DNA of 64,000 bases from NCBI GenBank assembly GCA_035041965.1, contig JAPYMA010000022.1, positions 1-64,000 on the forward strand. Direction: 5' to 3'. Both the position numbers and the translations under genes were made by a program. Shown piece by piece: positions 1-10,590 of the stretch; the first letter of the stretch is position 1, and each line of letters starts with the position of its first letter. The notes beneath the pieces were generated by a model. That model was given only the letters and a program-made list of their open reading frames with translations, was not told the origin of the DNA and ran no database searches. The DNA comes from Anisakis pegreffii (taxonomy: Eukaryota; Nematoda; Chromadorea; Rhabditida; Anisakidae).

Positions 1-304
1 CTCGATCACCTCTGATCTAGAACAGTATTAAAAGATTAATCCGTAATTCTCCTCAAGTTCGTATCAATTCAATCCGAGCAATCAACCTAACACGCGATAT
101 GATACTAAAAACATGAAAAATTGGAAGATAATACGGTCCCAAAATATCTATGGCGCAATTCTGAATTGCACCAGAAAAACATGAGTGAGCTAAAATCATG
201 AATAACATGTACAAAAATATATTACGCACCACAACTGCACCGCACAGAACATATATAAGCGAAATGAATGAATACTGAATGCGCAAGGTAATCAATCATA
301 GCGA

Positions 305-422
305 TATGATCTGTGGTGATCAATTGGTATGGTACCATTAACAGATCATAGAGTGGACATTATGATCACAACGAAGTGATCAACAAAGCATGCACAAATT
401 ATTATGTCATATCACTAGTGAG
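305..422. repeat. Cluster of short inverted repeats
   Basis: Three self-complementary elements sit side by side. TATGATCTGT (305-314) pairs perfectly with ACAGATCATA (341-350), and the loop contains TGGTA-TGG-TACCA. TGATCAC (363-369) pairs with GTGATCA (376-382) across a 6-nt loop. TCACTAGTGA (413-422) is a perfect 10-nt palindrome. Function unknown; the cluster could be a degraded small transposon. Confidence 0.5.
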
Positions 423-2144
423 GGAATTCTATCATCAGTGGAAAAAAAAGAAACGATATTTCGCCGAGATCATTCTCTCGGATCTTATTGTTAGATGCTT
501 TTTCATTCCGGATGAAATCCGGAGGCATTGACATTTGTTTGTATGAATCGAATAAAATACATTTAAACATTCACAGAATCATTGTAAGTGAATTGATAGT
601 GATTTAAGCCATCATGGTGGCTAAAAAACGATAGACAGATGGGGTGTTTGCTTTCGTCATGAAGCTGGGAATTGTCGAAATAGCATTGCGATGACTAGTA
701 AGGAAGAAAATAGAAAGGGAATATACGAGAGAGTAGAGATGCAGACGGTCCGAGAATCTTGAGTATCATGCCTCGGATGCGAGCGTACGTAGGTGTAAGC
801 ATGCGTGTTTAAAGCATTGTAAGTATGTAACGTCGTTTGACGTTTTTTGACAGAGTGCATCTAGATGCCTATTGCGAAATATCAGTGTATTGAGTAAACA
901 ACATCGTAAAAAGATTTGATCTCTGATCAACTATTTTACATTGCACTATTGAAACTGTTTCATCAAAGGGAAGACTAGAGCATGAGCATATAGTATATTC
1001 TAAGTAATGATAACAGATTGCTTCGATAAGTTACTGCTCACTGACATCATAATCAGCCTGAATCAAGAAGAGATGCACGTGAAAGGCGAGTGATACAATT
1101 GAGATGTTGAATACCTTTAATTTCTTTGCAATCGAATCGCTCTGATGAGCAAATTGCTTTCCAGCAACATATCCAACGATAAGGAGAATTTGAAGAAAAC
1201 AGGTAAATAAATAAAATAATGTATTCCTACATGCATCTATTTCTAGTTGTATGAATCACAATTAGCTTCAAGCACATTTATTTACTCAAACTGAGTTAAT
1301 TTCAGTTGACTTTCAGTACTTCTCATTGTTCCAGAAAGCAGTTGTACATATGCGAAGGTAGCTGTGGCAAAATGTCTCCAGGCGTGCGATGGCTGGGGCG
1401 TGTTCTGTGTATATTAGACAGCACCCACTTTTTCGTTGCTTATTAACTTTTTTTTACTTAATTACTTTCGACAAATGGTACAATCAGTGGTATGATCCGT
1501 ACTGCAAGATTACTGATTTTCATTCGTCTTTTGTTTTTGAAATTGTCCCTCGATGCATTTGAATTGTTAGCTGAACAGTCGCTGTGCCATCCTGATTTGT
1601 TTATGTGCTGCCATTGTGATTGATTTGTGAATCCGAGCTCATTTGTGTGCAAGATTTATTCGATGGATTCGATTTCCCCAGCAGCGCCCTCATAAATTTC
1701 AGTTCTTCATCACCATCCGATCACGAACACTAATGCCAATTTGATTTACTCATATTGATCTACTTACGTCATTGTGTGTATTATTTGAGATGCGAATGAA
1801 TTCATTTGTTTTTATTCAGTCAAATTAATCACGTCTGTACTCTCATATCTGAATGGACAAATAATATCCGCAAAAAAAGCAAAACGAAGACGTTAAACCG
1901 TTTACAAAAAGCGTATTTGTTAATAGAAATGGTTTTCAGGCAGAGAACTACGGCGAAAAATTTGCAGTTATGAGTGAATCCAATAGTCATTTCGCCGATT
2001 TGGTGCCGATGCGGGTTCGACAAGATAGTGTACAGTCGAACGTTGCAGACTGTGAGTTTTGATGATCGTTCGTTCACGGATGGAAGCTTACTTCACTATA
2101 AAGTCATCAAATCTCATAAAGGTGATGCGCTAATTTGATGTTAT

Positions 2145-2154
2145 CGTAATTCAG
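2145..2154 (+). promoter_or_regulatory. 3' splice acceptor before GTF3C3 start (possible trans-splice site)
   Basis: The sequence CGTAATTCAG at 2145-2154 is a good nematode acceptor, and no coding exon was found upstream of it. It may accept a spliced leader, leaving a 71-nt 5' UTR before the in-frame ATG at 2226. Alternatively it is an ordinary cis acceptor and an upstream exon was missed: the GTF3C3 frame stays open from 2155 to the ATG, so the data fit both. Confidence 0.4.
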
Positions 2155-2225
2155 ACTTGCAACATGAAGCAACTAGGACAAAAACTTATCAACGACCCAT
2201 CGAAATCGACGGTACAATCAGTGGT

Positions 2226-5200
2226 ATGGATGTAAGTGCGCAGTTGAGTTGTTTATCGAATGCTGATGGCGATTTGAATGCAATGGATGTGGAGTACAAC
2301 GAAGCTTTGGAACGCTTCATGCGCAACGAAATTGCCTATGATGAATTCATGGGCATAACTGGTAGGCATTTCATTATTTGGAACGTGTGATTTGTTTCCC
2401 AAAAATTTATTTCATTGCAAGTTTCCAGTGATTTCTTGGTGTTAGATTATAACTGTTGGTTTGTTTGTGTAATTGTAGAAAAGTATTTGTTCTGTTTGAG
2501 TTTTCAACGAATGATTTAGTGAAATTACTAGTAGCATCTCATGAAAAAGATCATCATGCTTAACGAAAGGATCGGTCTTGGTAGATGTTTTTGTCTGCTT
2601 TGGTCATTGTTGATTCCAGAATGGAAACTAATTTCGAACGATATCTTCAGGTGGTGTTGGTTTAAATGAGGAAGCAGCTGATTTCGATGATTCGGTATTA
2701 GAAGATGAATGTACGTTTGGAGGAAACAGTATTTTCTGAACGTCTCAAAATTTTTCCATATTTTATGATGATAGCCTCGATCAGATGAATTATCAGAGAG
2801 CGGTTGTTTGTGCATGAAATCGATTAAAAATTGAGATTTCAGTTGAAGAGCCAGTCCCCTTAACGAAACGACAACGCAGTCAACGTCGCGATCCAGCACT
2901 TGCAAAGTTAGTTGCTGTCTTGTTTGATAACTAATCTAATCGTTTGCTATAGAGACTGAAATTTTAGGAAATGAATTATTCGTTTTTATGATTTCATTGA
3001 GCTGAAAATTTTGTGTGATATTTTGTGTTTTCTTGTACAGCTGAAATGTTCTGAATCGGTAAGTTTCTCAGTCGATTGAGTCTTTTAGCAATCACAAATG
3101 GATCGTTAAAGCTAAGAGATGCTGATATCAAGAAACACTAAATTGGTCTCATTGTCAGTATTTTAGAAAGTTCTCAATATTGGAAGGATCTTAATTTTCA
3201 GCGATGACGAGGATGTCGAAGATGATGCTAGAAGTGATGTGGAAGAGAACGAGGCAGGGCCGTCAACGAGTGCATTTTCACCGCTTATGGTATGTAGATG
3301 TCAAGATTCGATTCTTTTTTGAATGTGTTCAGTTAAAATCTCAGTGATTTCCTTCAATATTTGATCGGATGAAGATATGGTTCGGAACTATCGTTCATAA
3401 AGTTATTCAAGTTCCCGACGTGAATGAATAGTCTGGAGACAGAAATTTGTCCAGCAACTTGGACTCAAACTTGCAGACGAATTCTCATAAAGAAGTGTTA
3501 AAATTTGAATGTGTACTAAGATCACGAAATGAGTTCTTATACGGTAGTAAAATTCCCTTCATGCATATAATTCACTGAATTGATGCGAATTGACGGCGAC
3601 TGAGTTTCGGTAAATTTCAGCGACCACTCAGTTCTGTACCAGTTCATCCGGGCTCGAGAGTGATCAAATCTGACCTATCGCGGATTGTTGTAACGGCTAA
3701 AAACGGTGAGGAGATCGACGAGGATCGTTTGTTGGGAATCCCGCTTGAGTTGCGTAACAGCGGCATGTCATCAGATCAAGCAGCTGGACGTAACACAACG
3801 AAACCATCGCCTATGACTGCACCACAACGCAATAAACTTAATAAGTTTGTTTCATCAGTAAATATTCATCTCATTATTATGAATATTATAATAGTTATCC
3901 TCAACTATTGTTATTGTTTCGTTGATAGCGTTGTTACAGTTCGTTTTGTTCGTTTGATTAGCGGTTGTTGTTGATATTGTCCGAATGTTCAGAACTCTGG
4001 ATGCCTTACTTGGACAAGCAAACGTGATATATGCCAGGGGTCAAACCAAAGAAGCGTTAACTATGTTGTTAGAGGTTTGGGTTTGCTGATTATTTGCGTT
4101 CACTGTTCCACGAGTATTCATCTGTGGAGAACAGTGGAGAAATTTTTGTTTTAGTATTGTATTTGAGTTGAATGAACTATGGAATTCGTGTTTTTAAACA
4201 ATAAGCTGATTAATTTAGGTGATTCGACAAGAGCCACGCAGTCCGGATGCTTATCGATTGGTGGCAGATATCTATAAGGAGATGAATCAGCCGCATAAAT
4301 CTCTACAATACGGCTTATTAGCAGCACATTTGAATAATCGAACACCGGCTGACGAGTGGGTTGAACTCGGAGATCTGGCGCAGAGTCTGCAACGAATCGA
4401 AGAGGCAGCTGCGTGTTACGGACGAGGTCTGTCCCATTTCTATAAGAGTAATGTCATGTCCAAATTGATGAAGAACGTGACATTTTCGAACAAACTTAAC
4501 TCCAGCATTGATTATCATATAAACAGTGGTTTTATTTCATTTGTCGTAAGTAAAGTGGAATTAATCAGTGGTAAGGAACCTGTTTTGGGTAACTGACTCG
4601 ACGAATTCAGATTGTTTTTGAAGTTATTGCATATTCCTTGAGGTTGTTTATTTTGCTCGTTCTGCATTTACCTACCTTATAAGGAGGAATTTCGTTGTGT
4701 TTTTATTTCGTTTGTGATTTAACACATGCAAAGTAGATTTGACATGCCAGTTGTGGAATAGTCGAATGTGGCATAAGTTAGATGGTTCACATGAAGGTAT
4801 GCAGATGTGAACAAACAAAGGAGATGAGTGTTTGAATTTCAGCCCTGAGAGTAGAGCCAACGAATTGGAAGCATTATGAGAAGCGAATCGAAACGTTGGA
4901 TATGATCGGTCTACGACCGGTCGCAATGAAGACGCGTCTGCTGGCCGCACAAAATATCGATCATTCGTCTGCAAAAGTGGATTTCGATTGGTTTCAAACA
5001 CTGATTAAAACGGTACAATTCTTACTGATCATTATTAATAAATGTAATAATTGGGGTTGAATGAAAGATTGCTATTCACGCCAGTTACGTATCGTTTGAA
5101 TGGTTGATTCTTTGGTTCATTTGATAGAGTTGTATGTTTTCGCATGTAGTAAGTGACGCAAATCATGTTTTCAGGTGGCCGAATACTACGTTCAGTTGAA

Positions 5201-8200
5201 CGACGAGGAGAAGGCAATAATGGCGTTGGAAGCGTTCGTATTGAGAAGTCGTGAATTCGGTAAAAAGGCCGAAACACAACATCAAACACTTGTTGGTTGG
5301 TTTTTTGTGTATTGTTTTTGTGGTGTTGGTGGTTTTGCTGAGCCATAAAGTACCTGAGATACAATGTGAAAGAAGTCGAATTACAGATCAGCGGTGTTTC
5401 TTCTTATTGGATTTGTAAACGCTCACCTTATGATTGAATTCAAAAATTGTTTTGCGCCGTAAAAGACGGCATGAAATTTCAGGAATGTGGATGACGAAGC
5501 AGCGTTTCGAGGATGCAGGAAAATCGATTTTTGCACTATGTCCTGGAATAACGGCCTTGAACGAGAACGGAAAGTTCGCAATGGAGGTAATGCTTAAATT
5601 TTTTTGTAGTTAGCATTTTCTGTGGCAGAAATTGCTGAAGAGGATTCATTTTTGAAGTTTACATTCAAGAAGTTGTACTGAATTAATGTTCAGATCAAAT
5701 TCAATAACGCTGGTTATACGGTTACACCATTCCCACCGAAGAAAGTGCATCGTTTTGTCGTTGGCGATTCGTTTAGCTCAGTGCTGCTCATTCGCCTTAT
5801 CGTTTGCTTCATTCGACTTGGACGAAAGGATCTTGTGCCGGTAAATTTTTTAGTTGAAGTTTGATTAATCATTGGTTTGGAATTTATATTTTTATTACGA
5901 GGAACCTTTTTTGAGTTTAAATCAAAATCCTTCTGAGCATAACTTTTTTTGAATTAGAAATAATTGAGTAGTCGAAATATGATATTGTACGAATGAAAAA
6001 TCTTCATTGATTTCTAGACATTAGTTGATAAACTATTCGAACGTGAAGTATCATTGGATGATGAGCAATTATACTTGGATATTGCACGTGCTTATCAAGC
6101 AGTCGATTGCACACCGCATGCACAAAAATATATGGAGCATCTTTTGGCGAGACGTTGCTTCGCTGAATCTGCCGACGTTTGGTTCTTGTATGGACAACTA
6201 CTCTCGGTAAGACATTCTACTGCGTGTGCTTTCAGTTCTTCATTTATACTTTGTAGTAAATCGCTTGTCAGGATCGTAATTTTTGTTGAATCTGCATCAC
6301 ATGTGTGCATAATCGGTTAAATCAACGGTTGTTTTAACCTGAGATTGTTGGATAGTGGAATTTGTTGTTGTGGAACGTCAAAGATTCGGCTCCCTAGTTG
6401 CCTGAATCAGCTTCTTAAACTGATATTTAGACCAACCTGAACGCATGGTGTTTTTAGTATTGGAGATTGTATTTTGTGGTTGCGCTCGATAAAGAAGAAG
6501 TGATTTTAAGCGAATGTGTTTTAAGGCCCGTAAAAAACCCGAGGCAGCAGCAACGGCGTATGAGCGTGTGCTAGAACTGCAGCCGAGTCATGTGGATGCA
6601 CGTATCAACCTGTCGACTGTTCAGCAACGATTGGGTATGGCTGAAAAAGCGTTTGAAACGCTTCGAGACTATGACCTCGACGCGGGCAGTAGTTTACCGG
6701 TGAGAATTATGATATTAATGCCATTGTAGTTTTTGTTAGTTTACCTGATTTGACAATTGTTATTATTATTTTAATCGTTGTTGTTGTTTTTTGAACATAT
6801 GAAAGGTAATCATGCAGGTCTTGAATACATCTTAGTTAACAGACTTTGTGTTTGCTCAGAAAATTGGAGTATTGGGAAGATTTCGTTGTTTTTTTTTTCA
6901 GGATGAGCGTTTGCTGATTCGACAAGCGGATTTTTTGAGTGAGAGGAAACGTATCGATCAGTTTGTACGTTGCGTACGAATGCTGCTTACACCACATTTC
7001 TATATGGTTCATCAGCAGGCACCTTATATGAAGAAACGACTCCCGTCTGGAACACGTACGTCGAGTTTTGTTTCGATCACTGTCTTGTGATTTCATCTGT
7101 AGATCAATCAGTTTGCAGTATTATGTTATTATCTTATTTGCATTAGTGCAACCATATGTCTGCCAGAGATATCCTTTTTACAAGCCGTATGCGTGATATT
7201 GAATCACATCTTTAAGCACATGTAATTCCTTTCATTCAAAACATTGAATTCTTAGCGATCGTTTGAGATGGTTATCTATGTATTTACAGCATTGGCTGTT
7301 TGTCATGGATTACGTAAGGCGACATTTTACGCAGTGCGTGGTTCAGCGCTGGAGAAATTCGTGAAACGTTTAGGGGCCATTGCAGCCAGTGAGGATAGGC
7401 CACCGAGTGAGATAACCGCCAATCAAGTTCGACTTTACCAAATTATTTGCTTTGAATCGAAACCTTTAGATTTTACCTGAAAATATTGTCCTGATTATGA
7501 GTAATTGTATCTGCAATAATGGATAATTTAAAGATTACTAATTTATCAGAACAATAGTGCAGTGTATAAAATAGTTGTGACTATTTTACTGAATATTGAA
7601 ATAACTTCATTTTTTTGGTGACAAATCTAAACGAAAAGATATTTTTGCATTTGGTAATGTTTTCAGCTGCACGATTACGCATTCAAACTGATCGAAATTC
7701 TTGTGTCGTATGAGCGTTTCGCGGACGCATTACACGTGTGTTGTTATGCTTATTTGCAACCGACGATCGGCAAAACGTCGAAAACAATCGAAACGTTTCT
7801 GAATCTGTTGATGTTTCTATCGATAAAAGCGCAGTATTGGCCGTTGACGTTCGTCTATCTGCGTTGGTATCACACCGTATCGTTGAACAACAAAGAACTG
7901 CTCACGTCCGGATTTCGTGACTTGCTCTTCACCCGAATCTTCAACGCAATGAATCACGTCTTTTGTCACTCACAAAACGTCAGCTATCATCGTTTTGTGA
8001 TGCGTGCATCAGCACGAATGCCTGGCAACATTGCACTGCAAATGATCTCCGGTAACAATTCATTGATCACTGGTGCATATCGTCATGCGTTGGGTGAGTA
8101 GTTGGATCCATCTTTTACATCCTTTCCCTAGGCATTATCTTTGAGCTTTTGTTCAAATGATGATCGTAGTTGAAAATTTTTAAGTTTTCGATAGACATTC

Positions 8201-9713
8201 GAATCGTCCGAATCGAGGAATTATTGGGTAGTTAGTGTCTAGGAAGTATTCAGCATCATGTTTTTGGCATAGCCATAATGATGGTTTGCCCTCGTGATTA
8301 GGCGTACAGGCGAATGATCAGCTGTTCATCCGTATAAGTGTTTGAATCAGCTATGCATGAGAACCACGACGAATCAGAAGAATTTGAAGTGTAAATCTAA
8401 AAATTAAGATCATGTATCTATCCATTGGGTAGAATCGTTTTTAGATTAGCAGCAATTCTTGACATTTTTAAACAGTTGATGTTTATAGGTGAATATTTAC
8501 GAGTGTGGTTTCGAGTACCTGACAATCCATTGGCTTGTATGCTAATAGCTTTAACGTTCACACATATGGCTTGCAAAAAGGATATCTCTAGTAGACATAT
8601 GGTTGCACTTCGTGTTAGTTTTTTTTTGTTTGTTTGTTTTGATTCTTTTAAAACTGCGATTAATTCACCGATTCATTTTGGTGGTTTGAGTGAAAGAAGT
8701 ATTTTTCGAGATTGTTTTAATGGTGTCTGTAATGTTTCTTTCATTAGTAATGGTTTCGTATATTTAAGGGTCTAGCGTTTATGAATCGTTATCAGCGGGT
8801 GCGTGGAGAGTGTCAGGAGACGAACTACAATATTGCAAGAATGTTCCATCAAATGAATATTCTACCGTTAGCGGTTCATTTCTATCAGAAATGTCTCGAC
8901 GTAAGTCATTATTCAAGTTTTTAACATTGGAACGATTTCATGTAGATTGTTGTTAAACATTTGAACGTTAATTTATTGTTTCCAACGGTATCTGACCAGC
9001 CTTGTCTTTGGATTGTTTTTGTGAATTCTCAAACCATATCATTATGATCAGTCTAGTGTTTTCATGATTTCTAGTGTTTGCTTCAATGAACTTATCAAAA
9101 ACGTATGTTAATTTGCATCATTCTGCTGAGTTGTTCATTCTTTCAGTGTTGAGAAGACAATGTTATGAGAGGCGTCTTATACCTGAACACTTATATAAGT
9201 TGAGTTGATCTTGCTTTATAGCATTAGCTCGTTTCAGACCGATCTTCCGATGGTTGCAGTTGTGGACGATGAGACTGGTGAAGAGCAGATCGTTCCGTAC
9301 GAGAGGTGAAACTTTATTTCACTTGTTTGGATTGTTAATCGATGATTGTTTTCCCGCACTGTTTGATGGATGTGATAATATGTTAATTTCATTTATTCTA
9401 TTGTGTGATTTTATCTCTAAGTTTGCTTAATCCTGCAAACGGATAACAATTTATAAGCTTGCGTTCTCAGTTCCATAGGTTTTATTCAAGAAAGTAGTAT
9501 CGAAAGACTTTTTTTTGGTGAATATTCTGTCATATTGTCTGTTATGAATGATATAATTTCTAAGAATAAGATAATCGTATATGTACGATCATTCATAATT
9601 GCAGATATGATTTGCGTCCAATGGCTGCACACAATTTGGCACTAATATTCGAAACGAGCGGAAACGTTCACTTGGCAAGACAACTTCTGCTGAAATATTG
9701 TGTGATTGAGTGA
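2226..9713 (+). CDS. GTF3C3: TFIIIC subunit 3 (TFIIIC102/tau131), TPR protein
   Basis: GTF3C3 is the tetratricopeptide-repeat scaffold of TFIIIC, which binds A and B boxes and recruits TFIIIB and RNA polymerase III. Twenty phase-consistent exons: 2226-2361, 2651-2710, 2843-2906, 3202-3289, 3621-3844, 3993-4074, 4219-4426, 4843-5012, 5175-5259, 5483-5586, 5694-5840, 6018-6206, 6511-6699, 6902-7055, 7290-7426, 7667-8093, 8489-8613, 8769-8900, 9238-9305, 9605-9713. They give about 965 residues; the human protein is 886. An acidic stretch (DDEDVEDDARSDVEE) precedes the repeats, as in the family. Diagnostic segments collinear with vertebrate GTF3C3 are LLAAHLN, ALRVEPTNW, HVDARINLSTVQQRLG, LTFTHMA and the last exon, LALIFETSGNVHLARQLL, ending at TGA. 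Intron lengths are mostly 100-700 nt. The start is uncertain: ATG 2226 is in frame but overlapped by a 23-codon ORF from ATG 2164, and an upstream exon is possible. Identity is secure; the N-terminus is not. Confidence 0.93.
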
Positions 9714-10570
9714 AGTCGTTTCGCGTTAGCATAGTCATTTCGGTAATAATGTTCGATTATTGCTATCAATAATTCCACATCATTATTGTGAATTTTTTGT
9801 TGTTTTTGCGGATTATCTGTTGTTTTATTGTTATGTTTGCCTAGAATTGATGATCAGATCTCCAGCTGTTATCAGCAATCTTTTTTCGATAGCGTTCCCG
9901 TCCTTGACAATAGGCCATCAGGATGCATAAATTGATAGATCGATCGTAAGATATCGCTCACTGTGAAACCAGTCACTCTCTAAGAATTTATTATGGACAA
10001 CTTTTGTAGTTATCCTATCAGTTCAGTGATTTTGTTTAGTTCATTATTATTATGGCGGTTATTTGTTGTTCTTGTGCGATCTGCTGGTTTTGTTTTGGAT
10101 TTGTTGTTTACTGTGTTGTAAATGAAAAAACGTGTTGGATGTAAGTAAAATGTTGTGTTATATTCTTAATGTTAAGTGCTTGTTAACACTTTTGTTTGTA
10201 TTCACTAAACCATTGATAATGTGTGAAAGTTTGTATGATGATGTTATTATGAATGAATAATGATCTATCAAATTGTTGTGCTGTTTGGTACACAATTGAG
10301 AAAATTGTTCTCGTCACATAGCTGACTAAGGCATATCGCTACGGCAGTTACATATATGAATGCGAAGGATCTGAAATGTTTTCGAGTAGAGAAAAGAAAC
10401 TTTTCTGAGTTCTTAACGCTTTGAGTCTTAATCGATGTTCGGGAATGGTCTTAGGCAAGTTTGGGTCAGTTCTATTGGATTGATTATTTGTTGGTTGATG
10501 TTGCCTCGTGGTTGCCGAGTTCGTGATTCATTAGACGATTTCGAGTTATGGCAATCCATCGAAATTTCAG
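9714..10570. other. GTF3C3-MAD3 intergenic region
   Basis: About 860 nt of AT-rich sequence lie between the GTF3C3 stop and the MAD3 acceptor. No AATAAA was found close to the GTF3C3 stop and no gene is visible. The open frame from about 10435 to 10590 continues into MAD3 exon 1 but matches nothing, so it is treated as untranslated. Confidence 0.5.
10561..10570 (+). promoter_or_regulatory. Probable trans-splice acceptor of MAD3
   Basis: GAAATTTCAG ends 20 nt before the MAD3 ATG at 10591 and no coding exon is visible upstream. An acceptor this close to a start codon is the usual picture of a spliced-leader site in nematodes. If so, the messenger may be independently capped or released from a polycistronic precursor with GTF3C3, about 860 nt upstream. 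Confidence 0.55.
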
Positions 10571-10590
10571 TATTAGAACAGTGGAAAGGA

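Larger units (their letters stand above)
1..2154. other. Non-coding region upstream of GTF3C3
   Basis: No reading frame here resembles a known protein and no exon chain could be built on either strand. Small palindromic structures lie at 305-350, 363-382 and 413-422, and a CCGGAT-GAA-ATCCGG mini-hairpin lies near 512-526. An 18-nt string (GGTACAATCAGTGGTATG) near 1477-1494 recurs exactly at 2209-2226, over the presumed GTF3C3 start codon. The region presumably holds the GTF3C3 promoter and perhaps the end of a gene outside the window. Confidence 0.5.

Noticed and set aside
53..295. Minus-strand hydrophobic 80-residue frame as a membrane protein exon
   Set aside because: AT-rich DNA readily yields hydrophobic frames; no partner exons, no splice context and no family resemblance.
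10435..10590. Upstream coding extension of MAD3 within the same open frame
   Set aside because: No similarity to BUBR1/MAD3; a TTTCAG acceptor at 10570 and the correct KEN1-to-N-terminus distance favour ATG 10591.
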